This document shows positions 9,347-17,825 of a stretch of DNA of 64,000 nt, piece by piece. The stretch comes from an uncultured Oscillospiraceae bacterium (GTDB taxonomy: Bacteria; Bacillota; Clostridia; Oscillospirales; Acutalibacteraceae), in contig UQRL01000004.1 of assembly GCA_900543555.1 (NCBI GenBank), positions 1 to 64,000 on the forward strand, read 5' to 3'. A model generated the notes under the pieces. The model was not told the origin of the DNA. It searched no databases and was given only the letters and a program-made list of their open reading frames with translations. Made by a program: the position numbers and the translations under genes. Numbering within the stretch: position 1 is the first letter of the stretch; each line of letters starts with the position of its first letter.

Positions 9347-10954
9347 TCACCACTCCCGCTCGGAGAGGCGCACCTCTCGTTGATATGCGGTTTCCCCGGA
9401 ATCCGGGCCGGACAGGGTAACCGTGACCGTCTCCAGCAGCTGGAGCTCTTCCTGGGCTTCCAAGGTGACGCCCCACTCATAATAGGAGCTGTCTCCGGAC
9501 CGGCACAGCGTTGCCCCATCTGGGGAAAGGGTGCCCTGAGCAGCCACAGCGCCGTCCTCTCCGGTAACCGTCACATTCCAACCCCCCTCCGGAGCGGGGC
9601 CATCGGTGGCAAACCGCACCTCCATTTGGCCGTTCTCCTTGTCGTACACCAGGGACCACAGGGTCTTCCCATTCTGGAACAACCCGGGAATGGCGGTAAC
9701 ACTGCTCCAATCCGCCTGGCCCAGTTGGACCATATCCCTGTCGTCGAAGGGCAGGGTCCAGCGGAGGGAGCGGAAGCTCTGACGGTAATCGCCAGCGTAG
9801 GAGAGCCCCTCCTCCTGGTAGGTCTGGGAGGGAGATGCCTCTCCGGTGGACAGGTCGATGGTGGCCTCGGCCAGCACCCGCACCTCCACCGCTTCCCCGC
9901 CGCCGGGATAGAACATGGGCGCCTGGCCCGAGCCAGGCTGCCACTCGGGGCACTGCTCGTCAAAGAACCGCAGGATGACTTGCTGGGTCCCGTTGGGCAG
10001 GCCGTCGAACCAGGCAGTGGTGGTCACGGTGTCCTGAGGGGAAACCTCGCCGGGGGCAAATCCCTCTAAACTCCCCTGGATACGGGTGCCGTCCGGCAGG
10101 AACAGGGCGGGGTAGTCCACTTGACCGCCGCTCTGCCCCCAGTTGGGAATGGTGTAGTTGATTTGGGTATAGGAAGGGGTGGCCTCCACCCAATTGACCT
10201 GGACCTCTCCGTTGCTGGTGAAGTCCTCCACCCTTTGATTGTGGCTGGTATCCACCGTGACCGTGATTTGGCCGGAAAAAGCCCCGTCCACGCCTTCCTC
10301 CTGCTGGTAGTCATTGTAAGAACGGGTCAGGTCCCCCACCCGGTAGGAAAGCTCCAGTTTTCCCCCTTCCGCAGCATCCGCTTGCAGGGCCAGGGACACT
10401 GTGCCGGCAAGGGTTTCCCCCTGGGGGTAGAGGCTCAGATAGGCTTCCTCCAGGGAGGCGCCGTTCACCTGGGCTTCCATCCGGCCGCTGAGGCAGTCCA
10501 AATCTTCGCTCACCTGCCGGGGGACATCCTCCAGCACAAAGGAAAGGTGGATGAATTCCCCATCGCTGTACGCCTCCGCCAACGTCAGAACCATGCCGCT
10601 CTCCTCCGCCACAGCCTGGGCGTTGGGCTGGTCCACGTGGGGGTAGGTTCCCACATAGCTGCCCACCGCCAGCTTGGACTGGCTGTTATAGAGCTGGAAG
10701 GCCCGCCCCACCAAGGGGAGGCTTTCGGCAAAGGCGGGGTTGACAGCGTTTGTGCCGCACAGCACCAGAAAGGCCGCCGCTACACTGCTGGCAGAAACCG
10801 CCAGGCGCTTCCAGGGGAAGCGGCGCTTTTCAGGCTGGGGCCGGGGCTCCAGGGCGCGGCAGGTCTCTAAAAGGCGCCGGTGGACCGGCTCCGGCACAGG
10901 CTCCTCCGCAAAATACGCGCGGATCTCCGCCGCCTGTTTCCGATCATTTTTCAT
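9347..10954 (-). CDS. DUF4179 membrane anti-sigma factor
   Basis: 535 residues: a short cytoplasmic N-terminus, one membrane helix (about 50-68, ending LCGTNAV), then a large extracytoplasmic beta-rich region. Residues about 50-140 match the DUF4179 pattern (NPAFAESLPLVGRAF). Such proteins follow ECF sigma factor genes and act as their anti-sigma factors. Its start overlaps the end of the sigma gene by 11 bases, implying coupled expression. The long outer domain may sense an envelope signal; what it senses is unknown. Confidence 0.83.
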   Translation of the reverse strand: MKNDRKQAAEIRAYFAEEPVPEPVHRRLLETCRALEPRPQPEKRRFPWKRLAVSASSVAAAFLVLCGTNAVNPAFAESLPLVGRAFQLYNSQSKLAVGSYVGTYPHVDQPNAQAVAEESGMVLTLAEAYSDGEFIHLSFVLEDVPRQVSEDLDCLSGRMEAQVNGASLEEAYLSLYPQGETLAGTVSLALQADAAEGGKLELSYRVGDLTRSYNDYQQEEGVDGAFSGQITVTVDTSHNQRVEDFTSNGEVQVNWVEATPSYTQINYTIPNWGQSGGQVDYPALFLPDGTRIQGSLEGFAPGEVSPQDTVTTTAWFDGLPNGTQQVILRFFDEQCPEWQPGSGQAPMFYPGGGEAVEVRVLAEATIDLSTGEASPSQTYQEEGLSYAGDYRQSFRSLRWTLPFDDRDMVQLGQADWSSVTAIPGLFQNGKTLWSLVYDKENGQMEVRFATDGPAPEGGWNVTVTGEDGAVAAQGTLSPDGATLCRSGDSSYYEWGVTLEAQEELQLLETVTVTLSGPDSGETAYQREVRLSEREW

Positions 10955-11480
10955 GGCAAAGCTCCTCCTTCTCTAAATAGGCGGTTTGAAACCGCTTTCT
11001 TCCCCGGTGCAGCCGCTGGCGGACGCAAGCCTCGCTGACTTCCAGGGCCTGGGCAATCTCCCGAACAGACAAGCCATCGCAGTAGAACAGCCCCAGCAGC
11101 ATCCTGTCCTGCTCCGCCAAGCTGTCCAGCGCGGCGTTCACATCCAACATCCGGTCCCAATCGGGGGATTCCTCTCCACGGAGGGCTTCCTCCAGCTGGG
11201 TGTGGCTGTGCTTATTGCGCAGGGCGCCGATGCGGTAGCACTTGTTCCGCAGGATGCGCACCAGCCAAGTTTTGAAATATCGGGGTTGACGCAGCTGCCC
11301 CAGGCTTTCCCAGGCCGCCAGAACAGCGTCCTGCACGGCGTCGGCGGCATCCTCCGGATCTTGCAGAATGGCCATTGCCACCCGGGAGAGCATCTGCTCG
11401 CACTCCAGCAGCAGCTGGGTGAACGCCTCCCGGTCTCCCTTTTGGGATTTTCGCACCAGGCGCGGCAGCTCTTGTTCCAT
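10944..11480 (-). CDS. ECF-type RNA polymerase sigma factor
   Basis: 178 residues. Sigma region 2 (about 10-85, with DAADAVQDAVLAAWESL) and region 4 (about 115-170, with GLSVREIAQALEVSEACVRQRLHRGRKRF) are complete. The ATG at 11480 follows AGGAGG. It is paired with the DUF4179 anti-sigma gene. An ECF-like promoter at 11521-11552 suggests that it activates its own operon. Confidence 0.92.
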   Translation of the reverse strand: MEQELPRLVRKSQKGDREAFTQLLLECEQMLSRVAMAILQDPEDAADAVQDAVLAAWESLGQLRQPRYFKTWLVRILRNKCYRIGALRNKHSHTQLEEALRGEESPDWDRMLDVNAALDSLAEQDRMLLGLFYCDGLSVREIAQALEVSEACVRQRLHRGRKRFQTAYLEKEELCHEK

Positions 11481-11520
11481 TCCGCCACCTCCTTTTTCTC
11501 TTCCTTTGTACCGGTACACC

Positions 11521-11552
11521 TGTTAGAGCTGCCCCAGGTGGAAAAGGTGACA
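11521..11552 (-). promoter_or_regulatory. Putative autoregulated ECF promoter
   Basis: The minus strand reads TGTCACCTTTT, about 18 bases, then CTCTAACAGG. This resembles the -35 TGTAACCTTTT / -10 CGTCTAACA signals seen before clostridial ECF sigma operons. It lies about 40 bases upstream of the sigma start codon. Confidence 0.45.
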
Positions 11553-11605
11553 GCCGAAAAATTTTTCTATCTTTCGCCTCTCCCCATTCCCGAAGGGGGA
11601 AACAC

Positions 11606-11633
11606 AAAAAGCCCCCCAAAAGGAGGGCTTTTT
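11606..11633 (-). terminator. Terminator of the aldo/keto reductase operon
   Basis: AAAAAGCCC... pairs with GGGCTTTTT (11 of 12 pairs), 18 bases past the stop; T-rich on the minus strand. Confidence 0.75.
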
Positions 11634-11651
11634 CATGGGCTTGGGCACTTG

Positions 11652-12569
11652 TCACGGCAGCTTCTTCCCCGCCGCCAGGTAGAGGCCGTACCACTCTGTG
11701 CGGGTGAGCTGAATCTCTGCGGCTTTACAGATGCCCGCCAGGCGCTGGGCGTTGGTGGTGCCCACAATGGCCTGGATCTTGGCGGGATGCCGCAGAATCC
11801 AGGCGATGGCAATGGCGTTGGGGGTGGCCCCATACTTCTCCGCCAACTGGCCGATCGCGGCGTTGAGCTCTGGGAATTTTTCACTGCCCAGGAAGGTGCC
11901 CTGGAACATGCCGTACTGGAAGGGGGACCATGCCTGGATGGTGACGCCGCGCAGGCGGCAGTAGTTTAAAACGTCCCCGTCCCGGTCCAAGGCCCGGTCG
12001 TTCTCGATGTTCACATTCAGTCCGGCGTCGATCATGGGACAGTGGGCAATGCTCAACTGCAGCTGGTTGATGAGCAGCTTTTCCCCACAGGCCTGTTCCA
12101 GCAGGGCCATCTGCCCCGGGCTGTGGTTGCTGACGCCGAAATGCCGCACCTTGCCGGACTCCTTCAAAACGCGGAATGCCTCGGCCACCTCCTCCGGTTC
12201 CACCAGGGCATCGGGCCGGTGGAGCAGCAGCACATCCAGATACTCGGTGTTCAAACGGGTCAAGCTGCCCTCCACCGCCTTCAGGATATGCTCCTTGGAG
12301 CAATCATAGGCCACGCCGGGCAGAATGGAACACTTGGACTGGATAAGCACCTTCTCCCGCAGGGAGGGGGTCATGGGAAGGGCTTGGGCGAAAAAGCGCT
12401 CCGCTTCCCCGCCGCCGTAAATATCGGCGTGGTCGAAAAAGTTCACCCCGTTTTCCAGGGCGGTGTTCAAAAGATGGTTGGCCTGGCTTTTCTCCAAAGA
12501 ATTGATGCGCATGCAGCCCAAAGCGATGGCCGGGGCCTGCAACACGCCTCCCAATGAAAGCTGTTTCAC
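11652..12569 (-). CDS. Aldo/keto reductase, YdhF-like
   Basis: 305 residues forming a complete AKR barrel. Recognisable sites are FFDHADIYGGGE (catalytic Asp/Tyr), IQSKC (Lys), LLLHRPD (His), GVSNH and a C-terminal NADP-binding segment (IVGTTNAQRL). Best resemblance is to E. coli YdhF-type oxidoreductases. The start is GTG at 12569 with AAGGAGG eight bases upstream; a longer open frame continues upstream but overlaps the UroD-family gene. It lies 13 bases after that gene, so the two share a transcript. The substrate is unknown. Confidence 0.88.
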   Translation of the reverse strand: MKQLSLGGVLQAPAIALGCMRINSLEKSQANHLLNTALENGVNFFDHADIYGGGEAERFFAQALPMTPSLREKVLIQSKCSILPGVAYDCSKEHILKAVEGSLTRLNTEYLDVLLLHRPDALVEPEEVAEAFRVLKESGKVRHFGVSNHSPGQMALLEQACGEKLLINQLQLSIAHCPMIDAGLNVNIENDRALDRDGDVLNYCRLRGVTIQAWSPFQYGMFQGTFLGSEKFPELNAAIGQLAEKYGATPNAIAIAWILRHPAKIQAIVGTTNAQRLAGICKAAEIQLTRTEWYGLYLAAGKKLP

Positions 12570-12582
12570 GATGATCTCCTCC

Positions 12583-13545
12583 TTATACTTCCGCGGCGGC
12601 TTCCACGGCTGCCCGCAGGCGGGCCCAGTCGATCTCTCCTGGGACAGTGCAATCCGCCCCCAGCATGAAGCCGCGCTTTCCCATTGCCTCGATGATTTTC
12701 TGGGTTTCCTGGCGGATCGCTTCCAGGCTGCCTTCCACCAGCACTCCGTGGTTGTCCAGGCCGCCCAGGATGGGCTTTTGGAAGAGCTCCCGCCCCTCCT
12801 CCAAGGACAGGCCCGCGCGGTGGACGTCCCAGTTGAACAGGTCCCCAGGATACCCCGCATACCGCCGGGGGGAGGACTGGAAGCCAAACTCCATCTCACC
12901 ACAGATATGGACGATGTTGTACTTGCCAGGGATTTCCTTGGTCACTTCCAGCACCGCCAGATCCGACGGCTTGACCAGCCGGGCCCACTCCTCTTCAGAA
13001 AACCGCTGGGGCTCGCTGAACTGGCCGGAATAGTACAAGCCGCTGCTGCCCAGCTCCAGATAGTCCCGCGCCCACTCCTGCAGCGTTTCCGTCAGGGCAC
13101 GAACCCCCTCCAGCACAGAAGCCGGATCTTCCTTGCAATGGGCCATGAACTGCTGGTCTGTGCCTCCCCCATCGGTATAGGTGAAAGAGGCGATCTTAAA
13201 GGGGCTCCACATGGTGGGGAACACCATGGCCTCTCCCCCGGACTTGTCCAAAATGCGCTGGATCAGCCCAGTCATATGCCGGTAGTGGGCGCAGTCCTTC
13301 CCCGGCAGGCGGATATGCCTCCAATCCGACGCCTTCTCGATGCGGATGTCCTGGGTGAAGAACCGGCCGAAGTTGTCATCCATGATTTTGATTATATCTG
13401 TCCCCACACTGCGGCACAAATCCACATGGGCCTGGGCACGCTCCTCCAGGGAGAGCCCCTGGGGGTAATGGAACCAAAACCCCGCGGGGACCCGGTCCGG
13501 TTCCTGGCCTGCAAAAACAGCCTGCATCCGTTCCACTTTGTTCAT
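12583..13545 (-). CDS. Uroporphyrinogen decarboxylase-family protein
   Basis: 320 residues with a URO-D/CMU-type barrel: N-terminal VERMQAVFAGQEPDRVPAGFW, central NIVHICGE and C-terminal GGLDNHGVLVEG. The arginine-rich motifs of true HemE are not obvious, so it more likely belongs to the URO-D-related methyltransferase/demethylase group (MtaA/MtbA-like), which acts on methyl-corrinoid proteins or methoxylated compounds. No corrinoid protein gene is nearby. First gene of the operon with the aldo/keto reductase; start at 13545 behind GGAGAGGTG. Confidence 0.72.
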   Translation of the reverse strand: MNKVERMQAVFAGQEPDRVPAGFWFHYPQGLSLEERAQAHVDLCRSVGTDIIKIMDDNFGRFFTQDIRIEKASDWRHIRLPGKDCAHYRHMTGLIQRILDKSGGEAMVFPTMWSPFKIASFTYTDGGGTDQQFMAHCKEDPASVLEGVRALTETLQEWARDYLELGSSGLYYSGQFSEPQRFSEEEWARLVKPSDLAVLEVTKEIPGKYNIVHICGEMEFGFQSSPRRYAGYPGDLFNWDVHRAGLSLEEGRELFQKPILGGLDNHGVLVEGSLEAIRQETQKIIEAMGKRGFMLGADCTVPGEIDWARLRAAVEAAAEV

Positions 13546-13675
13546 ACACACCTCTCCATTTCCTGACGCTTTTCAACGGCCGGGCCTTCTGCCCTTCACC
13601 ACTGCTTCCGGCTTTCCCCAAAATATTCCCTGGGAACCGCCTTACAAAGGGAGGCCCGCAAGTCCTCTCTATCCA

Positions 13676-13704
13676 ACTATACCGGCAGATTGCAGGAGAG
13701 TCAA
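13676..13704 (-). promoter_or_regulatory. Promoter of the UroD-family/AKR operon
   Basis: Minus-strand TTGACT, 17-base spacer, TATAGT; about 130 bases upstream of the start at 13545, so the leader is long. Confidence 0.6.
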
Positions 13705-13754
13705 GAGGGGATTTTGCTTTTCGGCCCGGACGGTAAAATGCAGGGCCGGTCCAC

Positions 13755-13784
13755 TTGACAGTCCCCCGCTTTTCCCGTATAATA
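13755..13784 (+). promoter_or_regulatory. Promoter of the MATE transcript
   Basis: Consensus TTGACA, 18-base spacer, TATAAT. Transcription should start near 13791, giving a leader of about 130 bases before the MATE start. Confidence 0.75.
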
Positions 13785-13817
13785 TCACCTTGTAAAACTT
13801 TGGGTGGATTTTTCCAG

Positions 13818-13856
13818 ATGCAGTCTTCTTTTCGCCACACAGCTATTTCGTCATAG
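13818..13856 (+). CDS. Possible 12-residue leader peptide overlapping the attenuator
   Basis: ATG at 13818 opens a 12-codon frame (MQSSFRHTAISS) that stops with TAG at 13854-13856. The frame covers the whole 5' arm and the loop of the terminator hairpin, and its stop codon lies at the start of the 3' arm. A weak ribosome site (GGGTGG) lies about 11 bases upstream. A ribosome on these codons would prevent the hairpin from forming, so translation could control read-through into the MATE gene. This is inferred from layout only. Confidence 0.35.
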   Translation: MQSSFRHTAISS

Positions 13857-13872
13857 CTGTGTGGCTTTTTTT
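13834..13872 (+). terminator. Intrinsic terminator inside the MATE leader (attenuator)
   Basis: GCCACACAGCTAT and ATAGCTGTGTGGC form a perfect 13-bp stem with a six-base loop, followed by seven T. It lies between the promoter at 13755-13784 and the MATE gene, and no plus-strand gene lies upstream that it could terminate. It therefore most likely acts as an attenuator. Confidence 0.8.
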
Positions 13873-13923
13873 GGGCCCGCATCCGGGCCGGAGGAAGAAG
13901 TCCACCCCCAAAGGAGACGACAC

Positions 13924-15255
13924 ATGAACGAAGCCTTTATGAAAGAGCGGCCTGTACTGCCGCTGCTCCTCTCCATGGCCCTGCCCATGGTGCTCTCCAT
14001 GCTGGTGAACTCCCTGTACAATATCGTGGACAGCCTCTTTGTAGCGCAGATCAGCGAAGACGCCATGACAGCCCTATCTCTGGTCTATCCCATCCAAAAC
14101 CTTATCAACGCGGTGGGCATTGGCTTTGGGGTGGGCATTAACGCGGTGATCGCCTTCCACCTGGGGGCAGGAGAGCAGGACAAGGCCGACATGGCCGCCA
14201 CCCAGGGCTTGGTATTCTCTCTGGTACACGCTGCCGTGCTGACCGTAGGGGCCATTGCCCTGATGCCCACCTTTCTGCGGATGTTCACCTCATCAAAAGA
14301 GGTCATCTCCCTGGGCACACGGTATTCCACTGTGGCCTTTGCCTTTACTCCCATGGTCATGGTAGGGCTGGTTTTCGAGAAGCTCTTCCAGTCTGTGGGA
14401 AGCATGAAAATCACCATGGCCAGCATGATGTGCGGCTGTGTGGCCAACATTGTTCTGGACCCAATCCTCATTTTCGGGCTGGGCCCCTTCTCCCCCATGG
14501 GCATGGAAGGGGCTGCCCTGGCCACTGGCCTAGGGCAGACCTTGACCCTTGCCATCTACCTGGCGGTCTATTTCGCCCGGCCTATCCGGGTCCGAATCCG
14601 AAGGCGCTTTCTGCTGCCCCAAAGGGGCATGGCCCTGCGGTTGTATTCCATCGGCATTCCGGCCACGCTGAACCTGGCCCTTCCCTCGGTGCTCATCTCC
14701 GCCCTAAACGCCATTCTGGCAGGCTACTCCCAGGTGTACATTCTGGTGTTGGGTATCTATTACAAGCTGCAGACCTTTCTCTATCTGCCTGCCAATGGCA
14801 TTATCCAGGGGATGCGGCCTGTCATTGGCTATAACTATGGCGCCGGGGAGCACAAGCGGGTCAGCCAGATTTACAGAATCGTGCTGTGCATGTGCGCCGT
14901 CATCATGGCACTGGGCACGCTGCTCTGCCTGGCAGTTCCCGGCTGGCTGATGGGGCTCTTTACCCACACCCCAGAGGCCCTTCAGGCTGGGGAGGCCGCC
15001 CTGCGCATCATCAGCGCGGGCTTTCTGGTCTCCTCTGTCTCCGTCGTCTCCTGCGGCGCCTTAGAGGGGCTGGGGAAGGGAACGCCCTCGCTGGTAATCT
15101 CCCTGTGCCGGTATATTGTCCTCATCCTTCCTGCCGCTTTCCTGCTGAGCCGTGCCTTCGGCCCGGAGGGGGTGTGGAACGCCTTCTGGCTGGCAGAGCT
15201 CCTTACGGCGGGGGTGTCCTGGTTTGTCTATCGCCGGGCTCTAAGCCGCACATGA
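13924..15255 (+). CDS. MATE-family multidrug/toxin exporter
   Basis: 443 residues, twelve predicted membrane segments in two similar halves, typical of MATE proteins (NorM/DinF superfamily, Firmicute clade close to MepA). N-terminal LPMVLSMLVNSLYNIVDSLFV and the mid-protein FGLGPFSPMGMEGAALATGLGQ are family-like. It would export cationic drugs or metabolites using a Na+ or H+ gradient. The start at 13924 follows AAAGGAG. The terminator-containing leader suggests induction by read-through. It is convergent with the TetR gene ending at 15279. Confidence 0.92.
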   Translation: MNEAFMKERPVLPLLLSMALPMVLSMLVNSLYNIVDSLFVAQISEDAMTALSLVYPIQNLINAVGIGFGVGINAVIAFHLGAGEQDKADMAATQGLVFSLVHAAVLTVGAIALMPTFLRMFTSSKEVISLGTRYSTVAFAFTPMVMVGLVFEKLFQSVGSMKITMASMMCGCVANIVLDPILIFGLGPFSPMGMEGAALATGLGQTLTLAIYLAVYFARPIRVRIRRRFLLPQRGMALRLYSIGIPATLNLALPSVLISALNAILAGYSQVYILVLGIYYKLQTFLYLPANGIIQGMRPVIGYNYGAGEHKRVSQIYRIVLCMCAVIMALGTLLCLAVPGWLMGLFTHTPEALQAGEAALRIISAGFLVSSVSVVSCGALEGLGKGTPSLVISLCRYIVLILPAAFLLSRAFGPEGVWNAFWLAELLTAGVSWFVYRRALSRT

Positions 15256-15278
15256 CAGGCCCCTGCAATTCCACCTTC

Positions 15279-15830
15279 TTAAAAGGAGGGCTCTGCATCC
15301 ATCTCTCGGGAAAGAGCCTGCACGCCCCGGACAATTTCCTCCGCCACGGCACTGTCGCCAAAGCGCTCTCTGTTCTCAAAAAAGCTGTAATAGCCCCCCT
15401 GGACCTCATAGGTCAGCAGGGTGCTAAAGCGGACATTCCCTTCCAGCTCGGGCTGGGTTTCAAAAATGTGAGAGCGCAGCTCCGCTTCAATGCTTTTGGG
15501 AAGCACCGATTCCTGGGTTCCGGAAAAGAGAATGTCAATCAAAGGCTTTTGGGACTGAAAGGCGGCAAAAAGCTCTCGGGTAAAATCCGCCGGGGAGCTG
15601 ACGGCCCAATCCGGGTGGCTGATGCTGTGGTAAATGGCTGCCACCGCCTCCTTTTGCAGCCGCTCTGACAGGTCATATAGATCCCGGTAGTGGATATAAA
15701 AAGTGGCCTTGCTGATCTCTGCCAGCTCGCACAGCTCTTTAACGGTGATTTTTTCCAAGGGCCTTTGGCCCCGCAGCTGCAAAAACGCGGTGCGGATGGC
15801 CCGCAGTGTTTTTTTCTCGCGCAGATCCAT
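15279..15830 (-). CDS. TetR-family regulator
   Basis: 183 residues. The N-terminal HTH (about 8-55) includes TVKELCELAEISKATFYIHYRDLYDL, typical of TetR; the C-terminal helical part resembles TetR_C domains of Firmicute regulators. The ATG at 15830 is preceded by AAAGGA. It is divergent from the branching enzyme gene, and a near-perfect 26-base palindrome overlaps its own -35, so it probably represses itself and may control that gene. The neighbouring MATE gene, convergent at the 3' end, is a second plausible target. Confidence 0.85.
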   Translation of the reverse strand: MDLREKKTLRAIRTAFLQLRGQRPLEKITVKELCELAEISKATFYIHYRDLYDLSERLQKEAVAAIYHSISHPDWAVSSPADFTRELFAAFQSQKPLIDILFSGTQESVLPKSIEAELRSHIFETQPELEGNVRFSTLLTYEVQGGYYSFFENRERFGDSAVAEEIVRGVQALSREMDAEPSF

Positions 15831-15921
15831 ATGGCAGTTGTCCTTTCTCTCAAAAAGTCAAATAGTGGACATTTCCTGAAAATTGAAAATTGACGGGGCC
15901 CTTCCCCCTGTTTACAATGAA

Positions 15922-15950
15922 ATCATAGCAAAATAATAGACGATAGTCAA
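15922..15950 (-). promoter_or_regulatory. Promoter of the TetR gene
   Basis: Minus-strand TTGACT, 17-base spacer, TATGAT. The -35 lies inside the palindrome at 15931-15956. Confidence 0.65.
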
Positions 15951-15956
15951 TTATTT
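15931..15956. promoter_or_regulatory. Candidate TetR operator
   Basis: AAATAATAGAC-GATA-GTCAATTATTT has 11-base arms with one mismatched pair. It sits between tetR and the branching enzyme gene, over the tetR promoter and 16 bases before the TTG start of the latter. Confidence 0.6.
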
Positions 15957-15972
15957 GTAAGGGGGTCATTTT

Positions 15973-17763
15973 TTGGAGCTGTATGATTTCTATACGGGCA
16001 AAGCCTTTGACGCCTACCAGTGGCTGGGGGGACATGTGACAGAGGAGGGGGCTGTGTTCCGCACCTTTGCTCCCAGCGCTCAAGGCATAAGCCTGCTGAT
16101 TCAGGGGAAAGAGCTGCCCATGGAGAAAATTGCCGATGGGAACTTTTACCAGCTGGCCCTTCCGGGGATTCAGGCGGGAGAGGCGTATGAGTACAGAGTT
16201 TACACCCAAAACGGCGGCTTTCAGGACCACTGCGACCCCTTCGGCTTTGGCATGGAGCTGCGGCCAAACCACCGGTCCATCCTTCGGGACCTGGGAGAGT
16301 ACTCTTTTTCCGACCAGGAATGGATGGCACAGCGGAGCGCTTCCTATGATAAGCCAGTGAACATCTATGAGATACACCTGGGCTCTTGGAAAAAGCCGGG
16401 CCCAGAAAATGAGGACTGGTACCGCTACGATGAAGTGGGAGAGCTGCTGGCCCCTTACCTGAAAGAGGCGGGCTACAACTATGTGGAACTGCTGCCCCTC
16501 AGCGAGCACCCCTGTGACGAAAGCTGGGGGTATCAAAACACGGGCTTTTACGCGCCTACCAGCCGGTATGGAACCGCACGGGAACTGAAGGAGATGATAA
16601 ACCATCTCCACCGGGAGGGCATTGGCGTACTTTTAGATTTTGTTCCGGTGCATTTCGCGGTGGACGCTTACGGCCTGGGCCTTTTTGACGGCACCCCTCT
16701 GTATGAGTATCCCCATCCCGCTGTGGGCGTCAGTGAATGGGGCAGCTACAACTTCATGCACTCCCGGGGGGAGGTGCGCAGCTTTTTGCAATCCTGCGCC
16801 CGCTATTGGCTGGAGGAATACCACCTGGACGGCCTGCGGATGGACGCCATCAGCCGCCTCCTCTACTGGCAGGGCGAGGAGGCCCGGGGCGTCAACGGGA
16901 ACGGGGCAGCATTTCTCCGGGAGATGAACCGGGGGCTGAGGGAGCACTGCCCCGGCTGCATGCTCATCGCCGAAGACTCCACCTCCTATCCGGACGTCAC
17001 AAAGCCCGTGGAGGAGGGCGGACTGGGCTTCGACTACAAATGGGACCTGGGCTGGATGCACGATACCCTGGAATACTTCCAGACTGGGCCGGAGTATCGG
17101 AGCCGGGATTATCACAAGCTCACTTTCTCCATGATGTATTTCTACAACGAGCGGTATCTTCTGCCCCTCTCCCATGATGAGGTCGTCCACGGCAAAGCTA
17201 CCATCCTGCAAAAGATGAACGGGGGCTATGCGGGCAAATTTCCCCAGGCCCGGGCCATGTATCTGTACATGATGGTCCACCCCGGGAAAAAGCTGAACTT
17301 TATGGGGAATGAATTTGGCCAGCTGCGGGAGTGGGACGAGCGGCGGGAGCAGGACTGGGGGCTGCGGAAGTATCCCATCCATGACGCTTTCTACCGCTTT
17401 ATGAAGGAGCTGCAGCAGCTCTACCTGTCCCATCCGGAGCTCTCGCAGGAGGACTTCCAGCCGGAGGGATTTCAATGGCTGGACTGCCACCAGGAGGCGC
17501 GGTGCCTTTATGCCCTGGAACGGCGGGCACAGGGAAAACGGCTGGCAGCAGTGTTCAACTTCAGCAGCCAGCGCCAAGAGGAGTACGAGCTGGACATCCC
17601 TGGCGCCGCCCGCCTGACCCTGCTGCTCCACACAGATTGGGAGCGTTACGGCGGCAGCACCCCGGAGGCCGAACCAGCCTTTTCCAAAGAAGGCGGGAAA
17701 TTCCGGTTCAGCCTACCTCCCTTCTCCGGGATGCTCTTGAAAATTGAGCCCCATGAGCCATAG
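15973..17763 (+). CDS. glgB: 1,4-alpha-glucan branching enzyme (GH13)
   Basis: 596 residues: an N-terminal CBM48 (about 15-110), a GH13 barrel and a C-terminal beta domain. Catalytic Asp291 is in DGLRMDAISRL, Glu334 in LIAEDSTSY, and the fourth motif is LPLSHDEVVHGK, diagnostic for branching enzymes. It is shorter than E. coli GlgB (no N1 module), as in many Firmicutes. The start is TTG with AAGGGGG seven bases before. No glgC, glgA or glgP is adjacent, which is unusual; regulation by the divergent TetR protein is suggested by the shared operator region. Confidence 0.9.
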   Translation: MELYDFYTGKAFDAYQWLGGHVTEEGAVFRTFAPSAQGISLLIQGKELPMEKIADGNFYQLALPGIQAGEAYEYRVYTQNGGFQDHCDPFGFGMELRPNHRSILRDLGEYSFSDQEWMAQRSASYDKPVNIYEIHLGSWKKPGPENEDWYRYDEVGELLAPYLKEAGYNYVELLPLSEHPCDESWGYQNTGFYAPTSRYGTARELKEMINHLHREGIGVLLDFVPVHFAVDAYGLGLFDGTPLYEYPHPAVGVSEWGSYNFMHSRGEVRSFLQSCARYWLEEYHLDGLRMDAISRLLYWQGEEARGVNGNGAAFLREMNRGLREHCPGCMLIAEDSTSYPDVTKPVEEGGLGFDYKWDLGWMHDTLEYFQTGPEYRSRDYHKLTFSMMYFYNERYLLPLSHDEVVHGKATILQKMNGGYAGKFPQARAMYLYMMVHPGKKLNFMGNEFGQLREWDERREQDWGLRKYPIHDAFYRFMKELQQLYLSHPELSQEDFQPEGFQWLDCHQEARCLYALERRAQGKRLAAVFNFSSQRQEEYELDIPGAARLTLLLHTDWERYGGSTPEAEPAFSKEGGKFRFSLPPFSGMLLKIEPHEP

Positions 17764-17770
17764 AACCCAT

Positions 17771-17812
17771 TGAGAAAGCCCCTCTCCGCTTCCAGGGAGA
17801 GGGGCTTTTTCA
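17771..17812. terminator. Bidirectional terminator between glgB and the M23 gene
   Basis: AAAGCCCCTCTCC pairs with GGAGAGGGGCTTTTT around a short loop; A and T tracts on the two sides suit both converging genes. Confidence 0.85.
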
Positions 17813-17825
17813 TTCTGATGCAGTG

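Noticed and set aside
12583..13545. HemE, uroporphyrinogen III decarboxylase proper
   Set aside because: The conserved arginine motifs of HemE are not evident, and no other heme genes are present.
13785..13833. preQ1, guanidine or fluoride riboswitch in the MATE leader
   Set aside because: The region before the terminator is under 50 bases and lacks the conserved cores of these aptamers; the leader-peptide reading explains it better.
15850..16611. Open frame antisense to the start of glgB
   Set aside because: It has no start signal and conflicts with clear GH13 coding and the tetR-glgB promoter region.
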